42,825 nt of DNA from a virus, in the IMG/VR virus record IMGVR_UViG_3300045243_000040, positions 1 to 42,825 of that record; one strand, 5' to 3'. Positions 12,723 through 19,190 of the stretch are shown here, piece after piece (the stretch's first letter is position 1; each line of letters starts with the position of its first letter). Position numbers and translations under genes: made by a program. The notes under the pieces were generated by a model. That model searched no databases. It was not told the DNA's origin and saw only the letters and a program-made list of their open reading frames with translations.

Positions 12723-13176
12723 CTTCCGTCTCCTTGAGGTAACGGGACTCGAGCGCCTGCCGAAGGTTGTACGCCCGGTTCGTCGGAACCCACAAGCCCT
12801 TGCCGACGTAGCCGACGAGGCCATGCTTCATCGCCTCACGCAGCGCCGCAGCCGTCGAGCGTGGAGACGTAGCCTCCGCGTCGTAGAGCATGATCTCGGC
12901 CGCGGTCAGGACTCCCATGCCGTGCGCGTAGGGGCCAGAGCCTTCGAGCAGCGCATGGACAGCGTGCGCGGTGCGGCGCGGGAGGTTGCCGACCCACACA
13001 TCATCGAGCAGCCGGCTCTGCGGTGCCGGAGTAGCGGCAGGAGAATCGGCGGGTGCTTGCCCGAGAGAACACCCCGGACTACTTCCGCTGACCTCTGGGC
13101 CGCTCGTCAGCGAACCCTCAGCGTGGCTGCCCGCCGCAGCCGATTCAGGAAAGTTAGCGGCGCTCGACCTATCCAC
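12712..13176 (-). CDS. Winged-helix-like DNA-binding protein
   Basis: The 154-aa protein starts at GTG 13176 behind GGAGGAG. The first 55 residues are low-complexity Ser/Pro/Ala and hold two copies of the element (S-S-A-A-N and S-P-A-A-T). The C-terminal 95 residues look like a winged helix (V-L-T-A-A-E-I-M-L-Y-D...A-A-L-R-E-A-M-K-H-G-L-V-G-Y-V-G-K-G-L-W). A role in DNA binding is inferred. Confidence 0.65.
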   Translation of the reverse strand: MDRSSAANFPESAAAGSHAEGSLTSGPEVSGSSPGCSLGQAPADSPAATPAPQSRLLDDVWVGNLPRRTAHAVHALLEGSGPYAHGMGVLTAAEIMLYDAEATSPRSTAAALREAMKHGLVGYVGKGLWVPTNRAYNLRQALESRYLKETEDVR

Positions 13177-13429
13177 GGCGCTCCTCCAGCACCCTGTTGA
13201 CCTCAGCTACGAGCCGGATGCCGTCCTGATTCCATGCATAGGTCTGGATGTGCTGCGCGAGCCGCTGAAGCAGCCGACCAACTTCGCTGTCAGCCTTGAT
13301 CGTTCGCGCTTCCATGCGCTCACCTCCTCTCGCGCCCCCGCTTGCGAGCGCGGTCGAAGTGTCGCACCGTGGAGGCGTATGAGCGGCAGCATCAGGGTGA
13401 CGATCAGATCCAGACGTGAAAGAACTCAC
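13169..13429 (-). CDS. Hypothetical protein, start uncertain
   Basis: GTG 13429 overlaps the methyltransferase stop as GTGA, giving 86 aa with the element as P-D-A-A-A-H. A second in-frame start, ATG 13315, has an ideal AGGAGGTGA ribosome binding site and would give 48 aa (M-E-A-R-T-I-K-A-D-S-E-V-G-R-L-L-Q-R-L). The helical C-terminus is certainly expressed. The first 38 codons may be a leader or an alternative long form. Confidence 0.6.
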   Translation of the reverse strand: MSSFTSGSDRHPDAAAHTPPRCDTSTALASGGARGGERMEARTIKADSEVGRLLQRLAQHIQTYAWNQDGIRLVAEVNRVLEERRG

Positions 13430-14400
13430 GAAGCTAACGCCTCCCATTCGATGATTCGCCGGCCAAGCCACTCCGCGATCTGCGGGACGAGCGCATTGCC
13501 GAGGCTCCTAAGTCGGTCCACCCGAGCGGGAACCCCATCAGCCACTCGACCCACGGCGGGTTCAACGCTCCACCAACCTGCATCGACAAGCCCACCTGCT
13601 GCCCCGGCTTCAACTTGACGCGGCCCGGATGCTCCATCGACGATCTCGTCGGCGTTGCCCACGTCTCCCGCGCCACCGCTGTAGCCAGATCGTCCCCGCC
13701 TGATCCCTTCCGGTTCGCTCTTGCTAAGTCCGGTCCCGATGGGGATGACTTCGGCGTCGGCCAGCGCCGCATCATGTCCCTCGCATAACCGGGAACCTGA
13801 TCCCACGAGTCGAGTTCTCGCGGCAGAATCCCGAGTGTGACTTCGACCATTTGCGCCAGCGAGAACGCTGCCCAGTGACGCGCCTTCAAAGAGTCTCGTC
13901 CCGTGCGGTCCGCCGACGCTCGAGGGGTAGGCCACGATCCAGACCCGATCTCTTTGGTGAGGGGCGCCAATGGCACTAGTAGCTGGTATGCAGTCCCACT
14001 CTGCGTCATACCCGCTCTCGGCCAGGTCTCCGAGAACTCGTCCAAGGCCCCGTCCAAGCAAAGCTGAGACGTTCTCCACGATGACGTAGTCGGGTCGTAG
14101 CTCGCAAATGAGTCGAGCGAACTCCGACCAGAGCCCCGACTGTTCCCCGTCGATGCCTGCGCCCTTGCCAGCGGCGCTGATGTCTTGGCAGGGGAAGCCT
14201 CCGCAAAGGACGTCGACTGGCTCAACATCGGATCCTCGGAGCTCGCGCACGTCCTCGTAGCAGGGGACGTCGGGCCAGTGTCGGGCGAGGACGCGGCGGC
14301 AGAACTCGTCGGCCTCGCACTGCCAGGCGACGCGCATCCCGGCTCGTTCCAGGCCAAGGTCGAAGCCTCCGATGCCGCTGAACAGCGAACCGACATTCAC
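13426..14400 (-). CDS. dcm: DNA cytosine-5 methyltransferase
   Basis: The 324-aa protein shows the ordered C5-methyltransferase motifs. Motif I is F-S-G-I-G-G-F-D-L-G-L, motif IV is G-G-F-P-C-Q-D-I-S with the catalytic Cys, and motif VI is E-N-V-S-A-L. Motif VIII is Q-R-D-R-V-W-I-V-A, and motif X is L-G-N-A-L-V-P-Q-I-A-E. The target-recognition region is short. GTG 14400 follows a GGCGGAG sequence that resembles the start region of 14680. It would modify phage DNA against host restriction. A second plausible protein is encoded over most of it in another frame. Confidence 0.92.
   Translation of the reverse strand: MNVGSLFSGIGGFDLGLERAGMRVAWQCEADEFCRRVLARHWPDVPCYEDVRELRGSDVEPVDVLCGGFPCQDISAAGKGAGIDGEQSGLWSEFARLICELRPDYVIVENVSALLGRGLGRVLGDLAESGYDAEWDCIPATSAIGAPHQRDRVWIVAYPSSVGGPHGTRLFEGASLGSVLAGANGRSHTRDSAARTRLVGSGSRLCEGHDAALADAEVIPIGTGLSKSEPEGIRRGRSGYSGGAGDVGNADEIVDGASGPRQVEAGAAGGLVDAGWWSVEPAVGRVADGVPARVDRLRSLGNALVPQIAEWLGRRIIEWEALAS
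13434..14228 (-). CDS. Overprinted ORF inside the cytosine methyltransferase gene
   Basis: A 264-codon open frame on the same strand, in another frame of the methyltransferase gene, starting at ATG 14228 with GAGG upstream. It reads M-L-S-Q-S-T-S-F-A-E-A-S-P-A-K-T-S and later has F-S-E-T-W-P-R-A-G-M-T, several W-P-T-P units and N-P-P-W-V-E-W-L-M-G-F-P-L-G-W-T. From memory, these phrases recur in phage proteins annotated as hypothetical. They correspond to frame-shifted readings of motif IV and motif VIII-X DNA, so they may be true overprinting or a recurring annotation artefact. Confidence 0.5.
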   Translation of the reverse strand: MLSQSTSFAEASPAKTSAPLARAQASTGNSRGSGRSSLDSFASYDPTTSSWRTSQLCLDGALDEFSETWPRAGMTQSGTAYQLLVPLAPLTKEIGSGSWPTPRASADRTGRDSLKARHWAAFSLAQMVEVTLGILPRELDSWDQVPGYARDMMRRWPTPKSSPSGPDLARANRKGSGGDDLATAVARETWATPTRSSMEHPGRVKLKPGQQVGLSMQVGGALNPPWVEWLMGFPLGWTDLGASAMRSSRRSRSGLAGESSNGRR

Positions 14401-14485
14401 GCTCCGCCCCGCCAAAGATTCATGCCTTCGACCCTCCCGATGGATACCATCCCAATCGTGGAGCGGGAAGGAGTTCCATCGGGCA

Positions 14486-14680
14486 TTAAGGCTTCTCACC
14501 TCGGATGATCTGAGCGGCCCGATTCAGCCGATTCAGCAGGTCGACCAGGTTGTCGTCCGGATCGGGAGTCAGTAGCCGCAGCACGCGGACTCGCTCGTCT
14601 TCGGTCAGATCAGGCCACCGGCGACCATGAACCGCCATCATCTCCGGGATACCTGGTCCCTCACTCGCCGACACGTTCAC
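14486..14680 (-). CDS. Hypothetical protein, 64 aa
   Basis: The protein starts at GTG 14680 with GGGAG just upstream, like the methyltransferase start. It reads V-N-V-S-A-S-E-G-P-G-I-P and ends in a charged helix (D-P-D-D-N-L-V-D-L-L-N-R-L-N-R-A-A). It lacks the TGCCGC element. The 85 bases between it and the methyltransferase hold no gene that I can support. Confidence 0.6.
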   Translation of the reverse strand: MNVSASEGPGIPEMMAVHGRRWPDLTEDERVRVLRLLTPDPDDNLVDLLNRLNRAAQIIRGEKP

Positions 14681-14915
14681 GCTCCCGCGCTCGAAGTAGA
14701 TCGAGCAATCGCAATGCTTCGTTGTAAGGCTGAGGATCGTGATCGCGGGCGTCGAGTAGCGAGGCATCGCGCTCGCCCTTCTCGATCATCCAGCGGATCT
14801 TGTCGAGCGCCGCTACGCGTTCGCTCGTCCCGAAATCTGCGAGGTCGCGGAGTAGCTGCTCATCATCCTTCGCGACTGTCGGCCACGTCTCGTCAGCGAT
14901 GTAGTCACCACTCAT
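14661..14915 (-). CDS. Hypothetical acidic helical protein
   Basis: The 84-aa protein from ATG 14915 (M-S-G-D-Y-I-A-D-E-T-W-P-T-V-A-K-D-D-E...) is strongly charged and probably all-helical. It overlaps the next gene by 20 bases. A longer form from GTG 14951 is possible. Unrecognised. Confidence 0.6.
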   Translation of the reverse strand: MSGDYIADETWPTVAKDDEQLLRDLADFGTSERVAALDKIRWMIEKGERDASLLDARDHDPQPYNEALRLLDLLRARERERVGE

Positions 14916-14990
14916 GCGCGGTGACTTTCGTTCTTTACGCCACACTGGCACCCTGACGCCTTTCGTGCCCGGAGAGTCATGCCTTCGACC

Positions 14991-15440
14991 CTATCCCTCG
15001 CAGCACGTCCACGGTTCCCAGCCTCGCGCCCGATACAAATTGTGCGCGGCGACGGTCTGCTCGTACGCGGTTGCATAGCCCGCTGTCGCGTAGGCCGAGC
15101 GTTCCCCGGAACCCATCTGGAACAAGCCAAGGTACTGGCCGTTGACCGCGTGAATCGAATAGCGGGATTCGCGGTAGGCGATGTAGAGCGCCTCTTGACA
15201 CTGCGACCCGAAGACGCGACAGATGATCGTCTGCACCGAACCACCCCAGCGCTGACTGGCGAGGTGTCGCGCCCGGATCTTGCGCTCGAGCCACAGCCTG
15301 TCGATCCAACGCAGGAACGGCACCGACGTCGCCCGGCGTTCGGCGTGCCTGGTCGGTGTGCGTGTGACGCCGGCACGGTCCTGCCACCGCCAGGTCTGTG
15401 AGCGTTGCCATTGGATGCCGCGACGGTACGAACGCATCAC
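14991..15440 (-). CDS. Lysozyme-like / transglycosylase-type muralytic protein
   Basis: The 149-aa protein has a basic N-terminus and a C-terminal lysozyme-like domain (about 75-149). The domain reads Q-E-A-L-Y-I-A-Y-R-E-S-R-Y-S-I-H-A-V-N-G-Q-Y-L-G-L-F-Q-M, with Glu in Y-R-E-S-R as the likely catalytic acid and G-L-F-Q-M as the SLT-type signature. It would cut peptidoglycan glycan strands. It lies among early genes, away from the endolysin. An open frame with a membrane span continues upstream of its first start codon. Confidence 0.75.
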   Translation of the reverse strand: MMRSYRRGIQWQRSQTWRWQDRAGVTRTPTRHAERRATSVPFLRWIDRLWLERKIRARHLASQRWGGSVQTIICRVFGSQCQEALYIAYRESRYSIHAVNGQYLGLFQMGSGERSAYATAGYATAYEQTVAAHNLYRARGWEPWTCCEG

Positions 15441-15651
15441 GGCGGCCTGACTGGTGGTGTGTGCCGTCAGGAGTCTCGGCTGGGAGTGGTGGAACGTGAG
15501 TGCGAGTGCGATGGTTGTGATCCATGCGATCAGGACTAGTCCCTTTCGTTGGGGTCGCTTCCTCGGGCTTTACGGCGCCCGGCGTTCTCGCGTTCAGGTC
15601 ATGCTTGGGGCATCCTGGTTGGACTGCGTGCTTGCGGCAAGCGCAGGTCAT
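15441..15651 (-). other. Unresolved region: zinc-like ORF start and membrane span in a second frame
   Basis: ATG 15651 overlaps the lipoprotein stop as ATGA and encodes M-T-C-A-C-R-K-H-A-V-Q-P-G-C-P-K-H-D-L, which looks like a real metal-binding start. About 40 codons later a different frame encodes a membrane span (L-V-L-I-A-W-I-T-T-I-A-L-A-L-T-F) in frame with the muralytic gene but lacking an ATG, GTG or TTG start. A frameshift, a CTG start or a sequence error could join these parts into one anchored enzyme. Confidence 0.4.
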
Positions 15652-16163
15652 TTGCTCTTGACCTTGATCGGCTGCGCGCTGACCTTCAGCGGTCGATCAG
15701 TCACATACGTCGAAAGCCCCGTGATCTGGATCTCCGCATCGGTGGCAAGGTCGAAGAACGTTAGCGTGTTGCACCCGGTCTGTGACTGATAGATCCCCTC
15801 CAGCGAGGGCGAATCAAGCACGAGCCCGTCCTGAACGTTCTGCGTTGAGCTGAGATAGTCACAGTCGTTCACCGGCACGGATTTGGCGACGTAGTAGTTG
15901 ACGATGTTGCCCTGCTGCCCGAGCACATAGACGTACCAGGGATGATCCGGAAGCGCCTGCCGCTCGACGGCATCGACAAGCGTCTTGCGCCGAGGGAAGT
16001 TCGTGATGTTCGGCGTAGGCACCTGCGCCACCGCCTGCCCGTAGACCTGCGTGCGCTGCTTGATCGCCTGCTGATTCTGCTTGACCGAAGCGTTGTTCGA
16101 GCACGCCGTCGCCAGAACCCCGAGCACGACAAGGGCGACGACTATAGAGACTAGGCTCCGCAC
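15648..16163 (-). CDS. Lipoprotein
   Basis: The 171-aa protein has a signal sequence with a lipobox (V-L-A-T-A-C, Cys21), so it should be exported and lipidated. The mature part has N-Q-Q-A-I-K-Q-R-T-Q and W-Y-V-Y-V-L-G-Q-Q-G segments and three further Cys. It follows a membrane protein gene whose end it overlaps. Phage lipoproteins often block superinfection, but that role is only inferred here. Confidence 0.7.
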   Translation of the reverse strand: MRSLVSIVVALVVLGVLATACSNNASVKQNQQAIKQRTQVYGQAVAQVPTPNITNFPRRKTLVDAVERQALPDHPWYVYVLGQQGNIVNYYVAKSVPVNDCDYLSSTQNVQDGLVLDSPSLEGIYQSQTGCNTLTFFDLATDAEIQITGLSTYVTDRPLKVSAQPIKVKSK

Positions 16164-16612
16164 GATGTGACTCGTCCCTTCTGATAGACGCCGACCGCAT
16201 AGGGCAAACTCGCAGCCTTGAACTGGCCCACGGTGTAGCCTTTATGGGAGTCGGCGTTGTATTGATTCGCCGCGTCGTTACGGTCGTTCAACTGCGCGGT
16301 GAAATTGATCCGATCGCGGCTCAGATCGCTGCCCTTGTCGGTCCGCTCAGCCACGAGCGTCTGCTGAAGCGCCTGCTCCATCGTCTGCACCGACGCGCAG
16401 AGATCGAAGAAATGGTTGTACGCCTGGATGCGAAACGGTCCGCTCTGGATCTGCTGTCGCGCCTGGAGCTTTCCCTGCCATGGAGCAGCAACCCACCCGA
16501 CGCCCCACAAGATCAGCAGCAAGACAATTATGAGCGCGAGAATGCCGAGCACCCACAGCGCCAGGTTTCCGAAGAGCCCCTTCTGGGTTCTTGGTTCGTA
16601 TGCGTTATCCAC
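16151..16612 (-). CDS. Single-span membrane protein
   Basis: The 153-aa protein has one strong membrane span (about 16-45: L-A-L-W-V-L-G-I-L-A-L-I-I-V-L-L-L-I-L-W), then an extracytoplasmic, Gln/Asp-rich helical domain. Two Cys residues may form a disulfide. It precedes the lipoprotein gene and overlaps it by 13 bases, so the two products probably act together at the membrane. Confidence 0.7.
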   Translation of the reverse strand: MDNAYEPRTQKGLFGNLALWVLGILALIIVLLLILWGVGWVAAPWQGKLQARQQIQSGPFRIQAYNHFFDLCASVQTMEQALQQTLVAERTDKGSDLSRDRINFTAQLNDRNDAANQYNADSHKGYTVGQFKAASLPYAVGVYQKGRVTSCGA

Positions 16613-17746
16613 TTATGGTGCCTCCGTAATCGGCGGACTGTTGCGGGCCAGCTTCTCGAGCCGGTCGATGAGGTTGGACGCTTCGTCTTTGCTGAGCGTC
16701 TCGCGAAGCGGCGCCCAGTGAAGTTCCTCGTAATCGTCGCGCTTTGCCATAGGTGGATCTTGATTGCGCATCTTCGCGACCGCCATATACAGGTGTTCCG
16801 TGTGCAACCTGCCAGCCTCCCGCAGCGTCCCGACCAGCACGTTCAGCTTCTTCTTCTGGTCGGCCGTGATCTTCAGCGGGCGCTTCGTCTCCGTGATCTC
16901 CTTGCCACCGGGTGCGTCGTTGGGGACCGGGACGGGTGAGTCCTCGAACAGGAGGTCGTCAGCGGGCGGGATCGGCGCGGCCGAGCGGGCGGTGCGCGTC
17001 GTCGGCACGGGCTCGGCCTCCAACGCTTCCTTGAGGCCGACTGCGGCCATCAGGCGCGGCGGGATCGGCGTGTACGACATCTCGCCGTTGCCCGGCTCGA
17101 GCGCCGGCCGTCCACCCGACGCCAGCTGCTCATAGCTGACCTGGCAGTCGAGCACCGGCACCACATACCGAACTGCCTGTCCGTTCACATTGCCGCGCCG
17201 CTCCACGATCCTGAGTTTCGCCGGCACGAACGGGCGGCCCTGCGCGATACCCTGCACGAGCTCCAGCGAGCCGAGCAACTCCCGTGCGGCGTTCTCGCCC
17301 TTCGATTCGAGCCTCCAGCCGAGTAGCGTCGTCAACTCCGGTAGTGCCACGGTCAGACGGGTGATGAGCGAGCACTTGTCGTCGCCCTCCGCTACGCACT
17401 TGCAGGGCTGGCCGTCGTCCATCTCGATCCCGTCGCAACGCCGCTCCACCAGGGTCGGCGACGTGCGCAGCTCGTAAGACTGGCGCAGGCTGTAGTTGAC
17501 CAGAACGAGGACAGGCAGTTCCGAGGTCTCGGTCGTGAGCTGGAACTGCGGGCCGGTCGGCGATTCCCAAGGGGTAGGTGTTCCGCCGTACAGGCCCGCA
17601 GCCTGAGCGATCAGCCCCTGGTCGGGGCTGGTCAGACGCCAGTGGGTGAGGCGGCGCGGTTCGCCCTTGGGGCCTTTTTCGCCCATGCGGATGCGGCCGG
17701 CCTCGGAGAGGCGGCGCTGTAGCTCGATCAGTGGTGTGGGGCTCAT
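16613..17746 (-). CDS. phiC31 gp3-like protein (recombination directionality factor family)
   Basis: The 377-aa protein matches the gp3-like family. It has G-R-I-R-M-G-E-K-G-P-K-G-E-P-R-R-L-T-H-W-R-L-T-S, Y-G-G-T-P-T-P-W, and R-R-C-D-G-I followed by P-C-K-C. The C-terminal part is a charged helical region. In phiC31 gp3 switches the serine integrase to excision, but relatives occur in phages without an integrase and may serve in replication. No integrase was found here. It sits next to a RecB-like exonuclease. Confidence 0.8.
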   Translation of the reverse strand: MSPTPLIELQRRLSEAGRIRMGEKGPKGEPRRLTHWRLTSPDQGLIAQAAGLYGGTPTPWESPTGPQFQLTTETSELPVLVLVNYSLRQSYELRTSPTLVERRCDGIEMDDGQPCKCVAEGDDKCSLITRLTVALPELTTLLGWRLESKGENAARELLGSLELVQGIAQGRPFVPAKLRIVERRGNVNGQAVRYVVPVLDCQVSYEQLASGGRPALEPGNGEMSYTPIPPRLMAAVGLKEALEAEPVPTTRTARSAAPIPPADDLLFEDSPVPVPNDAPGGKEITETKRPLKITADQKKKLNVLVGTLREAGRLHTEHLYMAVAKMRNQDPPMAKRDDYEELHWAPLRETLSKDEASNLIDRLEKLARNSPPITEAP

Positions 17747-18048
17747 GTCTCCTCCACGGCAGCGATAGCTTGTTCGATCCGATCGGCTGTCTTGACGTTC
17801 TCTTGTCCGTACTCATGCTCCAGCTCGGCGAGCTTCGCGTATGCGCGAGCCTCCCGCGTGAGCCGATTCTCGCCGCCGGCAATTTTCGAGTAGTCCCACC
17901 AGACTTCACGATGGGCGAAGTCTCGGTCGACGATGCAATAGCTCGTCGCCATTGCGCGGCTCCGTTGCGAGTTGATGCCGTCGGTTCGGATCGAGTAGCC
18001 CTCGATCGCGAGCAGGGTGAAGCGTTCGCCACGGGCAATCTCAGCCAT
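17743..18048 (-). CDS. Hypothetical protein, 101 aa
   Basis: ATG 18048 overlaps the exonuclease stop as TGATG, and the gene's end overlaps the gp3-like start. The protein (M-A-E-I-A-R-G-E-R-F-T-L-L-A-I-E-G-Y-S-I-R-T-D-G-I) has a mixed first half and a helical, acidic second half (A-R-A-Y-A-K-L-A-E-L-E-H-E-Y-G). Translational coupling suggests that it works with the exonuclease. Unrecognised. Confidence 0.7.
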   Translation of the reverse strand: MAEIARGERFTLLAIEGYSIRTDGINSQRSRAMATSYCIVDRDFAHREVWWDYSKIAGGENRLTREARAYAKLAELEHEYGQENVKTADRIEQAIAAVEET

Positions 18049-18845
18049 CAGGCGATCACGGCCTGGGGACCCGACAGCGGTGTGCCGATCACGTTGCGCG
18101 AGGTCTCCACTTGCCAGCGCGCCACTTCCATGACGTGCCGCCAAGCCTTCCAAACTCGGTCCGAGGTGTCCACCACGCACAGCATGTAGTCGTCGGGTGA
18201 GATGACAAGGCACGCCGCCCCGTCGGTCTCAGGCATCGACGGATGCTCAGCGTCAGGGTTGAATAAGTAGTAGCGCTTCCCTCCCGTGTAGCGTCGTTCA
18301 GCGAGCACGCCGACATACTCAGCTCTGCGGTAGCTGACCAACTGCAGCGCGACCTCGGGAAACGGTGGCCGAGTCTTGCCGGAATCCTTCCCGTACTGGG
18401 TCGTCTTCAGATCCAAGACGAGTGTCTGTCCGTCGATCTTGACGATCGCGTCCAGCGTGCCGGCGTATCCGGCGCTCACGTTGTAGACGGGCGCTTCGGC
18501 CATCAGGAACTCCGGCTGAAAGTCAGCGAGGAACTGGTCGTACTGCTCGAGCAAAGGGATGTTCTGCGGGTCAATGTCGACGGGTTCGCCGAGCGCTCGA
18601 GCCTCCGCGGCCCTATGCACATCTGTCCCACGGGCGAGCGCGACGCTCGTCTTCGCCCAGCGCTGATCGCAGAGCCACTTGACCGCGCCGTCTCGGTCGC
18701 CGTCCTTGAGCATGGCTTGCACGATATGTCCGCGATCGACTGCCGCCTCCGCCGTCGTGCGAATCGCCCAATTCACGAGCGGATCGCTTGTGCCCATGCC
18801 GAGTTTGGCGAGCGTCGTCGATGACCAAAGTTTTAGCTCAGCCAT
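18048..18845 (-). CDS. RecB-family PD-(D/E)xK exonuclease
   Basis: The 265-aa protein has the RecB/Cas4-like nuclease order. V-H-R-A-A-E (His77, Glu81) is followed by A-G-T-L-D-A-I (Asp132), V-L-D-L-K-T-T (Asp145, Lys147) and A-L-Q-L-V-S-Y (Gln168, Tyr172). Such enzymes make 3' ends for phage recombination or degrade host DNA. ATG 18845 follows CAGGAG. No RecT or Erf annealing partner was recognised nearby. Confidence 0.88.
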   Translation of the reverse strand: MAELKLWSSTTLAKLGMGTSDPLVNWAIRTTAEAAVDRGHIVQAMLKDGDRDGAVKWLCDQRWAKTSVALARGTDVHRAAEARALGEPVDIDPQNIPLLEQYDQFLADFQPEFLMAEAPVYNVSAGYAGTLDAIVKIDGQTLVLDLKTTQYGKDSGKTRPPFPEVALQLVSYRRAEYVGVLAERRYTGGKRYYLFNPDAEHPSMPETDGAACLVISPDDYMLCVVDTSDRVWKAWRHVMEVARWQVETSRNVIGTPLSGPQAVIA

Positions 18846-19056
18846 GGTGCTCCTGTTCGGTGGGAGGCGGTGCCGCGGCCGCCTCCCGGCCGTGCCCTAA
18901 TACGTGTGGATCGGGCAAGGCAGCCAGCCCGCGAGCAGCGCGAGCGCGCAGGCGAGCAGGATCAGCTTCGCCCTCATCGCCCCACCTCCTTCCATGTTGA
19001 AGGGCCCGCAGCTTGTCGTGGAAGGCCTGCTCCCTGGTTCCGGTCAGGATCGGCAT
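18838..19056 (-). CDS. Small ORF overlapping an in-frame-shifted signal peptide ORF
   Basis: A 72-codon frame beginning M-P-I-L-T-G-T-R-E-Q-A-F-H-D-K-L at ATG 19056, coupled to the previous stop as TAATG. The first 25 residues look protein-like, and the later part is Ala/Arg-rich. It entirely covers the 26-codon ORF at 18897-18977 in another frame. Only one of them may be the true product. Confidence 0.45.
   Translation of the reverse strand: MPILTGTREQAFHDKLRALQHGRRWGDEGEADPARLRARAARGLAALPDPHVLGHGREAAAAPPPTEQEHHG
18897..18977 (-). CDS. Membrane or secreted microprotein
   Basis: A 26-aa ORF behind a very strong ribosome binding site (AAGGAGGTGGGGCG, ATG 18977). It reads M-R-A-K-L-I-L-L-A-C-A-L-A-L-L-A-G-W, a basic start and hydrophobic core like a signal peptide or anchor. 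A possible lipobox-like L-L-A-C is present. It lies within a longer frame (18838-19056), but the ribosome binding site favours it. Confidence 0.55.
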   Translation of the reverse strand: MRAKLILLACALALLAGWLPCPIHTY

Positions 19057-19190
19057 TAGGCCCGTGCCTTCTTCGAGCGGTCTTGGCGTTGGCATCCCTC
19101 GCCCGCGTAGCAGTAGCGCTGCTGCGTCCAGCGGGAGAAGATCCATTGGCCGCCCTTGAGCAGCCGGCCGCAACGGGCGCACTTATGCAT
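19056..19190 (-). CDS. Zinc-ribbon microprotein
   Basis: A 44-aa protein, M-H-K-C-A-R-C-G-R-L-L-K-G-G-Q-W, followed by C-Y-A-G-E-G-C and a basic tail. ATG 19190 overlaps the upstream stop by eight bases. The two cysteine pairs support a zinc ribbon; the partner is unknown. Confidence 0.7.
   Translation of the reverse strand: MHKCARCGRLLKGGQWIFSRWTQQRYCYAGEGCQRQDRSKKARA

Larger units (their letters stand above)
6064..13388 (-). repeat. Dispersed start-proximal element, about twenty copies
   Basis: A short element, core TGCCGC followed by G or T and usually preceded by C, recurs on the minus strand just inside the start of small genes. Plus-strand cores lie near 6064, 6271, 6346, 6407, 6681, 7072, 9544, 9897, 10156, 10518, 10711, 11175, 11365, 11541, 11804, 11971, 12164, 12525, 12700, 13034 and 13383. 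Except in a few variants it is read in one frame as (S/T/P)-A-A. Often D-R or D-A-R precedes it and T, K or Q follows. Wobble bases are fixed too (NNT-GCC-GCG/T), pointing to constraint on the DNA or RNA as well as the peptide. The inserted IS has no copy at its gene starts. Confidence 0.8.

Noticed and set aside
13804-13850. CTCGCGGCAGAATC inside the cytosine methyltransferase as a copy of the start-proximal element
   Set aside because: It lies deep inside a gene, far from any start, and is explained by codon composition.
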